A DNA stretch of 64,000 nucleotides, taken from NCBI GenBank assembly GCA_947652115.1, contig OX393568.1, forward strand, positions 14,987,225-15,051,224, written 5' to 3'. The number at the start of each line of letters is the position of its first letter. The first letter of the stretch is position 1. The position numbers and the translations under genes are program-made. Positions 1 through 11,180 of the stretch are shown here, piece after piece. This stretch comes from Blastomussa wellsi (Eukaryota > Cnidaria > Anthozoa > Scleractinia > Plerogyridae). Below the pieces are notes generated by a model. The model ran no database searches, was not told the DNA's origin, and saw nothing but the letters and a program-made list of their open reading frames with translations.

Positions 1-853
1 GACTTATACACGGGTAAATACGGTACTTATTACAAAGACAAAACGGAACGGATTAAAAAATAACTCTCGTGGCAACATGAGCATTGTTTTTCTGGCATGT
101 CCAACATGAGTCAGTTGCAGGATGCATGATTAAAATTAACGGACATAGCTGATTCCACAGGTCGCAAAATTTTGAATAGCCCACCGATGCGTGTCCTGTA
201 CTCGTAGAGATATCAGAATACTTCTTCCAAAGATTGTCTTTTGTTAGGTTGGACGGTAACAGCTTCATGTCAATCCTTTTGAAACCTGGAACACATCCGG
301 GGGGAAGGAGGGCTTGTTCCGCAGCTACATTTTAATGAATTTGACGACTCGTTCTACTGTTTCGGAAGACGTTGCACTACTCGGAAGCCTTTTCAAGTTT
401 CCATGGGTCCGCAAGGTCATTCCATTCTTTCTGTAGTGCTTAACGGGGCTGTGAAACCGGTAGGATTGAAGACAGTGCAGAAATAGGAAGGTTTTCTTGC
501 AGATTCTTTTTCCATGGTAAAAGAAGCACATTCTTGTGCTTTGGCGATTTTTTTCCCACTCTTCCTGAGATGCTGGTTTCGTTACAGTTTAAAGAGCAGT
601 GAATGATTCCTAGTATGACTAGGTCCAGTTCAGCGGATGATAGTTCATTGCAGTTGTTTCTACACTCTGTGACATCATCTAGACTCAGCGTTGCACTGCA
701 TGCCATCTCTCCTAGGCCCATTTTACATTAACAGGTTTTGGAGTAAAATGCTTGCACTTTAGCATATTCTGTTTAATAAATTTCCATGAGCTTAATACCA
801 TCATCTCCCGGGTCATCTTGTTCAGTGTTGCCTTCGTCATCAGAACTGCTGTA
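1..853 (-). pseudogene. Decayed gene of a repetitive, unassigned family (main part, 5' side in the next piece)
   Basis: Minus-strand coding remnants run from about 850 down to base 1 and leave the window. From N to C they show an acidic stretch, a segment with HGKRICKKTF (about 480-530), a segment with RKNGMTLRTHGN (about 400-440), and a Cys-containing segment PATDSCWTCQKN (about 80-120). I recognise this order as a repetitive family common in cnidarian and fish genomes, but I cannot name its function or TE class. The frame is broken: a shift near 530, and a one-base shift in the four-T run at 330-333 after which the next frame continues the same protein. In-frame stops are also present near 750-790. 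Harbinger-1 interrupts the acidic N-terminal part at 854. What is seen is the motif order and breaks; family membership is from memory and moderately certain. Confidence 0.55.
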
Positions 854-854
854 A

Positions 855-905
855 GGCCCCATTTATATGGTCTCGGGTACCCGGGACAACCCTCCCCCCC
901 GAGAC
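855..905 (+). repeat. Harbinger-1 left terminal inverted repeat
   Basis: About 50 bases mirrored at 4475-4526, with a GGTACCC palindromic core, a run of C, and GAGACAAC. These are the expected transposase and Myb-protein recognition ends. Confidence 0.85.
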
Positions 906-931
906 AACTTTACCGAGTGTTTACATGAGAT

Positions 932-2290
932 TTGACAAACTTGCTCGGAACGGCTTGGCCAGGTTACGCAGTAGGCAAAATGGTGGATCACAGGAAAGGT
1001 TTAGCAGTGAACATCGTCTCTTTACTTTTCAGTCTGACTGCATTATTGTCGATGGCTGTTGACATTTTAATGACACTTGTTTTGAAAATGAAGATCCAGC
1101 AGGAGGTACTTATGGCTCAAGCCACGCAAAGACGAAATGAGTTTGTCTGCCGAGTAAAGCTAAAGCATAGTGCACGAAAGACTCGCTCTTGTTGGCAGAA
1201 ACCTGGGAGAACAGATCAGTGGTGGATCAACTTGTGGCAAGGTCACCTTCCAGAGGAGGCATGGGAAGAAAATCTGCGAATGAACAGGCAAGTTTTTATG
1301 AAGCTTGTGGATGAACTTAGGCCTTACATTTCGCCGGACGCAAGGTCGCCCAACAGAACTGCACTTTCCGTCGAGAAAAAGGTCGCTTTGACTTTATATT
1401 ATTTGAAAGATATGGGCTCCCTTAACATGACAGCAAACACCTTTGGTGTAGCCAGATGTACAGTATCAGTAATTGTGTGTCAAGTCTGCGAAGCGATAAC
1501 CTCCTATCTTGGACCAAAGTATATTACCCTTCCCAAGACTGAGGAAGAGATGAGGGAGCTAGTTGTCAATTTTGAGTCAAGACATGGGTTTCCCCAAGCA
1601 TTTGGTTGTGTTGATGGCACCCATATTCCTATTCAGCAACCATTAGAAAATCCTGAAGATTATTTTTCATACAAGATGAAATATACTTTAAATGTCCAGG
1701 GAATCTGTGATTTTGAGGGAAAATTTATTGATGTCGACTGCAGGTGGCCAGGAAGTGTACACGATGCCCGGGTCTTCAGTAACTCTCGCATTAACTGCAT
1801 GTTTAGAGATGGCACACTTCCATTACAGTACAAATCACTTCTTCCAGGTTATGACAGGGTGCCAGTTTTGCTACTTGGTGACCCGGCTTACACTTTGCTC
1901 CCCCACCTGATGAAGGAGTTCAAAACTTGTACAACAAATGAACAAGTTGTATTCAATGACTTACTTCGATCTTCAAGAAATCCAATCGAGTGTGCCTACG
2001 GGCGTTTGAAAGAGAGGTGGCAGATCTTGACTAGAGCAATTGACATGAAGTTGGAACATGTGCCCCCGATCATATATGCATGTTTTGTACTTCATAACTT
2101 TTGTGAGTTAAATGGTATGAGGTTAGATGACGATAATGTACAAAGGCAAATTGAGTTAGATAAACAAATGCAGCCAAACACTGCAGCAGACAGAGTCTTC
2201 TCATACAATAGCACAGATGGAGAGCGGGTCAGAAATGTAATCACAGCCTACATAAATGAACATCTTCCAGATCACTTGTCATCGTCATGA
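932..2290 (+). CDS. HARBI1-like DDE nuclease (Harbinger-1 transposase)
   Basis: A 452-residue single-exon protein of the DDE_Tnp_4 (HARBI1) family, which cuts and joins transposon ends together with a Myb-like partner. The catalytic triad is visible: Asp in CVDGTHIP (about residue 228), Asp in LLGDPAYTLLP (about 317) and Glu in RNPIECAYGRLKERW (about 352), spaced as in the family. C-terminal LHNFCE is also typical. The first ATG (932) lies just inside the terminal repeat, and an ATG at 980 gives a more likely start with a hydrophobic stretch behind it. No stop or frameshift is seen. It is convergent with the Myb/SANT gene. Family call is firm; activity is not shown. Confidence 0.93.
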   Translation: MTNLLGTAWPGYAVGKMVDHRKGLAVNIVSLLFSLTALLSMAVDILMTLVLKMKIQQEVLMAQATQRRNEFVCRVKLKHSARKTRSCWQKPGRTDQWWINLWQGHLPEEAWEENLRMNRQVFMKLVDELRPYISPDARSPNRTALSVEKKVALTLYYLKDMGSLNMTANTFGVARCTVSVIVCQVCEAITSYLGPKYITLPKTEEEMRELVVNFESRHGFPQAFGCVDGTHIPIQQPLENPEDYFSYKMKYTLNVQGICDFEGKFIDVDCRWPGSVHDARVFSNSRINCMFRDGTLPLQYKSLLPGYDRVPVLLLGDPAYTLLPHLMKEFKTCTTNEQVVFNDLLRSSRNPIECAYGRLKERWQILTRAIDMKLEHVPPIIYACFVLHNFCELNGMRLDDDNVQRQIELDKQMQPNTAADRVFSYNSTDGERVRNVITAYINEHLPDHLSSS

Positions 2291-3082
2291 TCTGTTTTGG
2301 TTAATCTAACTTACCCCTTAGTAATTTATAAATATTATTCTGTTCCACAGTGATTATCTCCAGTGTGTACTCATAAAGACAATAAGGTGTTGAAATTGAA
2401 CATTTGTTTAATACTAGATTCTGATAATTCTGTTTGGTGTTTAATTTTGTGGATTACAGCTTATTTACTTACCACATCTAACTTGGACAATTTAATTTAA
2501 TTAATATGAAATGTGTGGTTCCAGAAAATATCCATACCAGAAAGAGGAAAACACCATCCTTCTTCAATTTGAAAGGCCTTTTAAATGAGCTTAACTTGTT
2601 TTTCACTTCATAGGCACTTTAAGATTATGCTCACTTAAAACACAACAATGTAAATACAAGTTATGGCAAATATTACCACTCCATCAGTGATGGGTTATGG
2701 GTAGTCACTTTACAGCACTTAACGGTAGTCATAGTAACTACCTCTTCAGTTCTAAACTAGTGATATTGATGTATTTAACCTCAGGCTGGTAGTAAATGGG
2801 TTTTACTGAGAATCAGGTTGGAACTTGCCAAATCAGAATTTTTTGAAAACTTTCACTCACAATGTGTAAAGAATAAACATTGTTTTCATTTCCTAACAGT
2901 GCTGTGTTGGTATGTGCTAAGGAAGCAGATTGGTGGGGATTTTCCATCATCATGATAATCAAGTATATCTTCCATTCTGGCATCTTAAGGCTCCTCACCC
3001 TACTCCACTAACCCAAAAACATAATGAACAAGGAAACAGTAATAAGAAACTGGTGATATAAAACTCCAACTACTGAGTACTT
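2291..3082. other. Harbinger-1 interior spacer between convergent genes
   Basis: About 790 AT-rich bases separate the two stop codons and would hold both 3' UTRs. I see no open gene or clear repeat. Confidence 0.5.
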
Positions 3083-4198
3083 TTATAGCTTGGTGAATGA
3101 ACTTCTTTGGTTTTGTGCAACATTTTCTTCATCACCTGGTCCATGGTTGGTATAGGAAGCAGTAGCGGATGGTACGGACATGTACTGGGGGTAGGAGTGT
3201 GGGTGGGTTGCCTCAAACCTTGGCTGCTGGTTGAAGTGTTGAAATGGATAGGCATAAGTATGTTGCGGTTGACTGGTCAGAGCATTTGCCAGTAGAGCTA
3301 TGCCTTGAGTGATACCTTGGGCTAGTCCTTTCATAGTTTCTGACATATTTTCAATGGCCTGGGATGTACTTCTTGACGACTCTTTAAAACAATCCATCAT
3401 TTCTCTCCTCATGAATGTGTCTTCTTTGGCTGCTTCCAGTAACTTTTGATCTCGCTGAGCTGAGGTTAATCTCTTTTCAAGATGCTTTCGCTTGTTGTCT
3501 ATTAGTTTTGGTACATCCGAAACAGCTATTGCCTTCCTTTTCCCCTTTCCTTTTTGTTTTGAAGTTTCAGCTTCAGAAGATTCACTTTCATGACATTCCA
3601 TTTCTTCACTTTGTCCTCCCAGCTCACTGAAAGGACATGGTGTGGATGACCTTGATGCACTGGGGCTGCTGCCAATAGAACCCTCTCCCACTTGATCAAC
3701 TTGCTCGGGTTCACTTTCTGTGGGAACACTGAAACTTGCACTGTCTATGCCAAATGGAAGAGGCTCTGTGGCTGGAGACCCTCCCCAGATGGATGTCAAA
3801 TCGTCAAAGAACTGCATCACTATTTTCCCACTCCCACTTCTGGTTCCAGAAATCACTGCCTTTGAATAATCCTGTCTGACACTCTTCAGCTTTTCCTTCA
3901 CCCTATTATAGCCTACTTTGATCATAGCCTTGTCTTTGTCAAGCATCTTCTTGTAGACTTTATACTCGTCCTCGGTCATCTCTTTGATAGGTTTTGCAGG
4001 TTCCACAACTTCAGGAGGACCGAAGTCACTTTCTTCGTAAACCAAAGCCATAGCCTTTCTGACCTCTTCATAGAGCCTCACTTTGTCACTGTTAAAGTCT
4101 ATAGAGTTAAATTCGCAGGTACTTTTGTACTCCTTTACGCAATCAATCAAGTTTTTCACCATCTCGATCGTCCAGGACCATTTCCCTTTGGCCGCCAT
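3083..4198 (-). CDS. Myb/SANT-like DNA-binding protein of Harbinger-1
   Basis: A 371-residue protein if translation starts at the ATG ending at 4198 (MAAKGKWSW). Residues about 5-110 form a Myb/SANT-like (trihelix-type) DNA-binding domain: KWSWTIEMVKNLIDCVKEY, then IWGG-type end at about 150. A serine- and acid-rich linker follows, then a basic patch (KQKGKGKRKA) and a helical segment with Gln-rich tail. Such proteins are known Harbinger partners that bring the nuclease into the nucleus and to the element ends. The stop faces the nuclease stop. The frame is open. Confidence 0.88.
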   Translation of the reverse strand: MAAKGKWSWTIEMVKNLIDCVKEYKSTCEFNSIDFNSDKVRLYEEVRKAMALVYEESDFGPPEVVEPAKPIKEMTEDEYKVYKKMLDKDKAMIKVGYNRVKEKLKSVRQDYSKAVISGTRSGSGKIVMQFFDDLTSIWGGSPATEPLPFGIDSASFSVPTESEPEQVDQVGEGSIGSSPSASRSSTPCPFSELGGQSEEMECHESESSEAETSKQKGKGKRKAIAVSDVPKLIDNKRKHLEKRLTSAQRDQKLLEAAKEDTFMRREMMDCFKESSRSTSQAIENMSETMKGLAQGITQGIALLANALTSQPQHTYAYPFQHFNQQPRFEATHPHSYPQYMSVPSATASYTNHGPGDEENVAQNQRSSFTKL

Positions 4199-4299
4199 TT
4201 TGTACTTCACGCTGGATCTCCGCTGACCGTTTATTTATATACTCACGGGCTGGCGGCGGGAAATTAAAAAAAGCGTGCATTCCCTGTCTCGGGTGGGCG

Positions 4300-4526
4300 A
4301 GCCAAAGTGTTTATATGAGAAAAAGTTGTCCCGCCTGCCAGGGTTACCCTACCTGCCGAGACGAGACAACTCGCCCACCCGAGTTGTCTCGCCCCCCGAG
4401 ACAACTCGGGCGGGATCATATAAACGGTCCATGGAATCTTTCAAAGATTTTAGTGAAAAGTTAGCTCGCCCAGGGTAACTCGGGGGGAGGGTTGTCTCGG
4501 GTACCCGAGACCATATAAACAGGGCC
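4300..4526 (-). repeat. Harbinger-1 right terminal repeat with internal repeat array
   Basis: The terminal repeat at 4475-4526 is preceded by a palindromic array (4360-4415) of alternating GAGACAACTCG and CGAGTTGTCTCG units, and by further copies of the ATATAAAC/GTTTATAT motif at about 4309, 4420 and 4513. The left end has only one such set, so the ends are asymmetric. Confidence 0.75.
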
Positions 4527-4527
4527 T

Positions 4528-4640
4528 TAGAGTCTGAATAATCATCCTCTTCCTCGATCTCTCTCGTTTTGAAGTACATTTCCTCGACACTTTCTAATTG
4601 ATCGAAATCTTCCGTATGAAATTTAAACAGTGAGAATGTT
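4528..4640 (-). pseudogene. N-terminal acidic piece of the decayed gene split by Harbinger-1
   Basis: On the minus strand an acidic frame (YFKTREIEEEDDYSDS) runs into the Harbinger-1 target site. Reading past one copy of the target site, the frame resumes at 853 with Ser/Asp-rich codons, so both sides belong to one acidic segment. No start codon upstream is clear. Confidence 0.5.
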
Positions 4641-7372
4641 GTACGCCATGTTTACCGTGTTGTGTTTTAGCGTGGTTCGAGTAACTATCGTAACGGACGG
4701 AAATCATACCCCACAAAAAGCCACATTTGAGGCAATCGAAACACCTCACTCTCTGATAATAGCACGAGTATTATGTGATTGGCTCGATTTCTGCCGCTCT
4801 CTCGTGTCTGGTCTACGTTACTTTCCCTCACAGCGGCTGGTAATTAGGTGCATCATTTATCCCTCTTTTGTCATGCCAACTACAAGCCTCGCGTAGTATT
4901 TTTATAGTACTAACGCTTGATGTGAACATTATATGCACAGAAGGAAAGTGAAACCCTTCAATGCTGTTTTGGCTTGATATGTTTAATAGCTCACAAGACT
5001 GCAGGCAACTAGTTATATTTTTTCAATGTAAGCTAAATGGCTCTTGATTTTTTTTCCAGTAATTTACGGCTCTGTCAAGCTAATTTCATTTCTAATCTTT
5101 CAGCGTAAGGTGCTAGGAAGAAATTTTTACATCAGCGCCCTCTTTGCGACCATTCAATGTTCAAGTAACCTTTATAAGACTTTCTTGCTTAACCTCTTTG
5201 GTGGCCTAATAACTCTCTTCCTATTACCGTGCAATATCACACGACTTTAACACGTTATGAAGCGTGTCATTTAACACGCTTTTGAAAATAAAAGATTAGC
5301 TTGTCAAACCGTGCAAAACAAAAGCTACCATGACACTCTGTTTCCTTTTTAAATATGCGCATATGCGTGTCAGATGTCGCGCTCAGCGTGCTGTGTCATT
5401 GCACGCATGCCCGTGTCATCATGTTGGAAATCCTGTGGAGGGTCAGATTTAGTGGTAGCAGTCCTGCATTGTGTATTTGGTAGTGGTGATTTACACGATC
5501 AGTAAGATTTCCTTTCTAATCCCATTGCCTTGTCTTGGAACCGCTCATCGCATTCGCATATACCAAGCTAAGACTGCGAAAATGTTATAATTCCAAGCTT
5601 GTTTGCCACTTCTGAGACCGGTCAATCATGTTCGAAAGTGGGCATCAGTGTCAAGGGTGACATTGATGTGAGCTGTCAAAGAGCATCAGAAATGCTGTAT
5701 GAAGCCATTGCAGTCTCTATTTTAACTCCAGCTCGTGCCTACAAAACTCGGACTTGCTGCTCGCCCCTCGAAAATAGCACTCCCAAGTTTTCGCTTTCAT
5801 TACGGAATTTGGAGCAAAATAGAGACTGCTCACAGTCTAGGAAAACAACCTCTCGTTTCCATTAGTGCCAGAGGTTTCCCAATGTTAATTACATTTTGAA
5901 CCTGCAAAATCTACCTGCCGTAAGAGAAAGCAACTAGGCAGTTAATCCGAAGAATATTGTATGTCGACGACGACGCAGATAATAATGCTGAACAGATTGA
6001 GACCAAAAGCAAAGGAGAGTAATGGAAACCGTATGTAAATGAAGTTGTAATTGTTGTGTTATTTTTTGCGAGTATTTCACAAACACTCGTTTAGTTTCAA
6101 TTCATCATATGAAAATTCTCACATCTATGTAAAAATACCTATAACTACAGTTTAGAATAATAGCTGTTTAATTTGTTCTATGATGTAATCTTATGGAGAG
6201 AAAATAATGAAGCATTTTTGCATGTGGAATGTGGTGTTTGTGGTGCTGTTGATAAAACAATCATTTTATTGCGATATTCTAATAATAGCTAACCATATTA
6301 AATTTTGCCGAGAATCATGCCATCCAAATGCCATGTCGACTGATCACATTCAATGTTGCTAGTCGGCATGATTTTTTTATGGCTTGAATATGGCCGGATT
6401 CTTGCACAATCAAGCAATCCAAATGTTACGGTAGTACTGATGTCTCGCTCAATTTATCGTTTGTTTGTCTTGCTCATATCATCTGAATTATCGCTATGAC
6501 TAGTCACACTCGATTCTGGCTATTTTTTATGGCCAGAGTCTGGTTCGTGTCTTGCCAAGAATTTTTGTACGGGAATGTAAATCCAAGAAATAAATTTATT
6601 ACAAGTGTTCAGTACATGTCATATTAGTATGTTCAAGAGTAAACGAAATCCACTTCTGTGCTACAAATGATTTGTTTTTAATTCTTATTTTCTTTCTCTT
6701 TTGCTTATAATTCATAGAATTAGGTACTACATCTAATGTTATAACCCAAATTCATACTTTGTTTTACCTTCATGGGATCTCTAATGTCTTGCGGGTCCAG
6801 ACCACTCCACATGGGACCAGCCAGGAGGTTCTGAAATCTCTCTGGGAATTTTGTAACCATGGACTCATGCCATGGACTCATGCCATAACTTCAGGCTCCT
6901 TGTCTGGTGTAAAAATTTAAAATTACTAAATCATGTTAAGATTTGCATTGAAAATATTTCATCTACCACAGGGTGTGCCCTTAAATAAGAAACCTTTAGA
7001 TATCTGGTTACAATAAATGTACATGTACATAGTTTTGAGGTCACTGTAATGTTGGCTTTGATGGAGTTAATTGCTTCTGAATGAGATGTTGTATCAGTTT
7101 AAAATTCCACTGAGATAATATAAATTATCATGTTCATGCAGCGAGTGTCAGTATCAAGAATGGCACCAAAACAGGTTCCAGTAGTATAGAACGTTGTAGG
7201 ATTTATCTTATCCAACCAAAATGTCAGAGGGGTCTATGTTCAATTACTTAAATTGAATATATATAGTGGGGGTTTTCACTATTCAGTGCTATAGGTTCTC
7301 CTAGTGACCTTGTAAAAACTAAATTACAATCCGACCACCTTCCAGGTATTATGTATTTCCTACCAAAATTAC
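4641..7372. other. Unassigned AT-rich sequence
   Basis: No gene is supported here. The only structure I can place is at 5874-5930: a sequence ending in CCTGCAAAATCTACCTGCCG that matches one terminal repeat of the MITE at 49042-49686, so it is a solo end or remnant. A single 88-codon open frame at 5599-5865 has no recognisable features. Confidence 0.4.
5874..5930. repeat. Solo terminal repeat of the 645-bp MITE family
   Basis: About 55 bases match the inner part of the terminal repeats at 49042-49102 and 49626-49686 (shared core ATTTTGCAGG and GGCAGGTA on the opposite strand). I see no partner end within 1 kb. Confidence 0.55.
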
Positions 7373-8744
7373 CTGCATAATATTGGTACAAATGAAAACC
7401 TCGATGCAATACTGCAACAGACCAAATGGCATGCAATGCAAGGGAATGAGAAGACCAGACTTGTGAAGTCTGTTTGTGGCAAGACCTTGGCAAAACTTTA
7501 TGACAAGGTTAACTTTGTTGTTTTCTTCCAACCTTTTCATTGCCTGCAATGACAGCTTCACAAAACCCAATACAGCGGATGTAATACCAACTTTAATGAC
7601 AAGCCATGAATAGATTTGCCCAGTTGTATTTAACACATCCAGATCTTTGAGCTCATTAAATACTCTCAACAATAACTGAGAAAAAAAATTCTCATTTGGG
7701 CCTATTAACCGCAGACTTTATATAACTAAGTCCATGAGTTGAGATGTGGTGAGACAAGTTAGTTTCCCAACCAATGATGGTGGTAGATTAAGGGATGGGT
7801 CGATATCATCTTGTAACGAAGTTTGGGCAGGTGAGCTGTCAAAATATGATTCTACAGTGAGACCAAGGCCAACTTCAGCTTCATATCTTGTCTTGTATCT
7901 TCTCCTCAAATCCACAAATACATGTTTACAAACACTTGATTCTAAAGAACCAAAGAACAAAAATGATTCTTAAAATTTCAGTAATTTGTACAAAGGTAAC
8001 CCAAAATTGGTCAGTTAATAGGCGTTGTATAAAATGCTTAACAAGTCAGAAGCTTTTAACATCAAGAAAAAGAGGGAAATTTATACTACTTTTTTTAGTT
8101 ATGCTGGACAAAAATACTCTGCACCACTTCCAGTTCCACTGTATAATATATTAGGTAAGTCTGCAGTCGGGCCTAGTGGCCCATCAGGCCGGAGCTTATC
8201 CCGATTTCTATAGCATCAAGCGACAGAGAGTATTTCTACTCCCCCTGGATGGGATGCTAGTCCATCGCAGGGTTACCCCCCAGCAGTAAATTCACCGGTA
8301 CCCATTTATACACCTGGGTGAAGAGAGGCACTGTGAGAGTAAAGTGTCTTGCCCAAGAACACAGCGCAGTTCCCCGGCTAGAGGCTCGAACCTGGACTGC
8401 CGATCCAGAGTCCAGCGCACTAACCATTAGGCCACTGTGCCTCCCACTATATAATATATTAGAAAGAAGTTTAAATATTGAAATGAAATAAGTGATAGGA
8501 CTCCTACAACATAACGTGTACTATTTAATAAGATAACTACAGTTGTATTAACACAAAGGAATTGTAAATCAAAACAATTACTCTTGTAATTTGTCCTGGC
8601 TGTTTCTTGGATGAAATCTGCCACCTTCTTCCAGCAATTGTGCTGAGCACCAAAAGTAGGCCATTCACTGTTCTTTAACTTGCCAAACAGGGTTGCCTCT
8701 TCACTGCTGCCGCAAGATACTGCAACAGTTCTCTTCTTGGGCAA
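7373..8744 (-). CDS. Unidentified spliced gene fragment (three exons)
   Basis: Three minus-strand exons join in phase: 8582-8744 (starts MPKKRTVAVSC), 7727-7941, and 7373-7675. Each has GT-AG borders; the first intron is phase 1 and the second, only 51 bases, phase 0. The exon 1 protein ends WKKVADFIQET and exon 2 begins with CKHVFVDLRRRYKTR, a pattern like the small DNA-binding N-terminal halves of repetitive cnidarian genes. Exon 3 (about 100 residues) includes LHCMPFGLLQYCIEVF. Exon 3 ends in a donor at 7372, so coding should continue further left, but I cannot find that exon. The tRNA-SINE at 8158-8447 lies in intron 1. I cannot assign a function; a TE origin is possible. Confidence 0.5.
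8158..8447 (-). repeat. tRNA-derived SINE
   Basis: On the minus strand the element begins with a tRNA-like head holding an A box (TGGCCTAATGGTTAG) and a B box (GGTTCGAGCC), followed by a body with TCTTGGGCAAGACACTTTAC and a tail with GATGGACTAGCATCCCATCC. The two pol III boxes and the non-tRNA body define a SINE. It lies in the intron of the gene at 7373-8744. Confidence 0.85.
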
Positions 8745-9455
8745 AGTTAATTGTTTTGGGTTTTAGGAGAGCGGCCTAGCTTTGCCTCTTGCAAAATTCT
8801 TCAACTGGCCTTAAAGGTCCAGGTTAATATATTTAAACTTAAAACATATTCTCGACTGTGTAAACAAACTGAACAATCCACATGAGAATGATACTTGAAC
8901 AAAAGCAACAAAACAGGTACCTTTTACAAAGGGCTGCTCTTGCCATGAAAAGCCAAAGTTCTCCGAACTGGTCTCTCCTCTGAAGGTCCTTTTTTCACTC
9001 GGTTTGTTGGGATTATTGCCCGATACAAGATGTGGGCGCTTTTTATATAAAGAATGTTATCTCAAAAACATAGTGAAAAGACCAAAACTTGGTGGGAGAC
9101 ATTGATAAATATCTAATAATGATTTCAATTACTGTTTCTTGCAGTTGCTCCTCGAACATCCCCTCAGTGTTTAAGCTTCGTGAATTTGCACTACAGAAAT
9201 TAACTTGGTTTCTTAGCATCGATACATGAATACGTGATTTCAAAGACACATTCTTCGAACAGGTACCTCTGAATTTGATGCGCAGCCCATTTCCTGACAA
9301 CAAAGACTGAAACGTGATCTTTGAAGTGATTGCCAAAATATGAGACATTTCATTCAATTGGTCATCTTTGAAAAACGTGTTCAGCTTTCCGCCTATTTGC
9401 GACTTGACCGGTTTTACAGTTAACCGTTTCTTTGAAAGCGGGAATACTCTTCTAT
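8745..9455. other. Unassigned sequence
   Basis: No gene is supported. A 104-codon minus-strand frame at 9043-9357 has no motif I can recognise. Confidence 0.4.
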
Positions 9456-9990
9456 AACAACAACAACAACAACAACTTTATTGTACCCAAATTAATTAGG
9501 TTTACAAAACTAGAAAATATAAAATAAAATGAGTACATGGCTGCCCGAAATAACCACTATTGGCTAATGAGGAACTGGGCAGCCATCCTTAGTGTTTACA
9601 TCAGTGATTTTAAAGGTCAGGTACATAGGACTTAAATAAACACATACAACATGCATACACACATGGACAAAAATTAAGTAAACTAAGTTAAACGTTTAGT
9701 GGAAATAAGCCGGAAAAAAAAGTATATAAACAGCTTAACTAAGACGAGAGGATATAGAGGTATAGATAGTTCGGTTAGTAGCTTGCAATGAAGCTTGATT
9801 TGAATTTATTTTTAAATTGTTTAAGTGACAGTAGCTTAATGTCAGATATAGCATTTCAGGTCTTAGCAACTTGATATCTGATATTAAATATACCATAGTT
9901 TGTTCTGGTTTTAGGCAAAACATAAGTCATTCTAGAGGAAAGTCTTGTGTTATAATTATGAGTTTCTTTTATAGAAGTGAAAAAAACATC
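9456..9990 (-). mobile_element. 5'-truncated LINE (3' end with ORF2 C-terminus)
   Basis: On the minus strand, codons from about 9965 to 9785 spell the typical C-terminus of a LINE reverse transcriptase ORF, with YNTRLSSR, LPKTRTNYGIFNIRYQVAKT and a stop at the site where Trp-Asn is usual, then AISDIKLLSLKQF. A 3' UTR follows and ends in a (GTT)n tail next to AATAAAG (9456-9480). The in-frame TGA and the severe 5' truncation mark it as dead. Superfamily (CR1-, RTE-X- or L2-like) cannot be fixed from this piece. Confidence 0.75.
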
Positions 9991-10936
9991 AATCATCAAT
10001 CATAGAAGTGAAAAAACATCAATCTATTTCTCCATGTGCAATTTGGGAAAAGATCAACGGCTTCTTTTTTGCTGGAAAAGATTTCCTTCAGTGCTTGTAA
10101 ACAATTTCATTAGCTGACAGCTTGACATCGGTCTGAGGAATGTACAGAGGCGCGGTCTGTTTTCCTGAAATATTTCGATGTTCTTGAAACAGTTGTACAT
10201 GCAACAGCAACTGTGTTCAACTATAATTTTATTACTGCAAGGAGGAATGGAACAGAACAGGAGAGGCTGATGTAAATGAAAACACTGTTGATTGGGAGAC
10301 AAAGATTTCGAGGGAATGAAAAATTGTGCCACCGTTTACGAAATTCTGACTTTTCGAATATGCAAAGTAAACAAAAGTTGATTTGAGAAAACAAGATTAA
10401 AATGAAGTATTTTTCTCAGTGGAGGGAAACCACCTTTGGTTTGAGATATCTGGACGTGTAGAAAAAAATTGATCCTGTTTGATTCGCGTGTAAACCACAA
10501 CCGAAAATAAGTTATGTGGATCTACCTAACCTTTCAGCTTTCTTTCTCAAGTCATATTCAACTTCACATCGCAACTTCACAAGTCAACTTCACATTATAG
10601 TTCAATCTAAATGTCCCTACTGTGGGTCAAGTATTTAATGTTGTTTGCTAGTTGCTAAGTGTTGTCATAACTCATTCTTCTGATTGGTCGAAAACCCATG
10701 TTGTATCAGAGTAAAAACATAGAAAAAGTGTGTTTTATTGTTTTTCGCCACATTACCTCTATATCATATAGTGAATGAAGAAGTCTAAGCCATATATTAC
10801 ATTGTGATAAAACAAGATGGGCAATTGAGAACAATCAAGAAATGTAGAAAACACTCGCCTGCGGCCCCGTGTTTTTTACATTTTCCTCATGTTTTCAAAT
10901 GCCCTTCATGTTTTATCACAGTGTAATACACAGCTT
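9991..10936. other. Unassigned sequence
   Basis: No gene is supported. A short tandem duplication (about 26 bases, unit ending AAACATCAATC) sits at 9975-10023 at the LINE border. Confidence 0.35.
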
Positions 10937-11180
10937 AGGCTTAGGCTTAGGTAAACTCTGCACATGAGCCAAGTGGTCCATTGGGTCGGCATTTAGACTG
11001 TATTTCCGGTTTCCATAGCCTGAAGCAACTAGGAGTACATCCGTTGGATGGGATGCTAGTCCATCGCAGGATTACCCCCAAGCATTAATTTTGCTGGTAC
11101 CCATTTGTACACCTGGTTGGAGAGGGGTACTGTGAGAGTAACGTATCTTGCCCAAGACTCAACTCCCTGGCCTGGTCTTC
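10937..11180 (-). repeat. Diverged SINE copy
   Basis: The same body as the SINE at 8158-8447 is recognisable: GATGGGATGCTAGTCCATCG, the run of C, the ACCCATTTGTACACCTGG block, and CTTGCCCAAGA. The tRNA-like head is degraded or missing. Confidence 0.7.

Larger units (their letters stand above)
855..4526. mobile_element. PIF/Harbinger DNA transposon (Harbinger-1), apparently intact
   Basis: The two ends are inverted copies: the left end reads GGCCCCATTTATATGGTCTC and the right end, on the other strand, GGCCCTGTTTATATGGTCTC, each followed by CGGGTACCC and a GAGACAAC-rich stretch. The flanks are TAA on the left and TTA on the right, matching the TWA target preference of PIF/Harbinger although the two copies differ by one base. 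Inside are the two genes typical of the superfamily in convergent orientation: a HARBI1-like DDE nuclease (plus) and a Myb/SANT-like DNA-binding protein (minus). Both frames are open. It sits in the acidic N-terminal exon of the decayed gene that flanks it. Confidence 0.9.

Noticed and set aside
5599..5865. 88-codon plus-strand open frame
   Set aside because: No motif, no splice partners and biased composition; likely chance.
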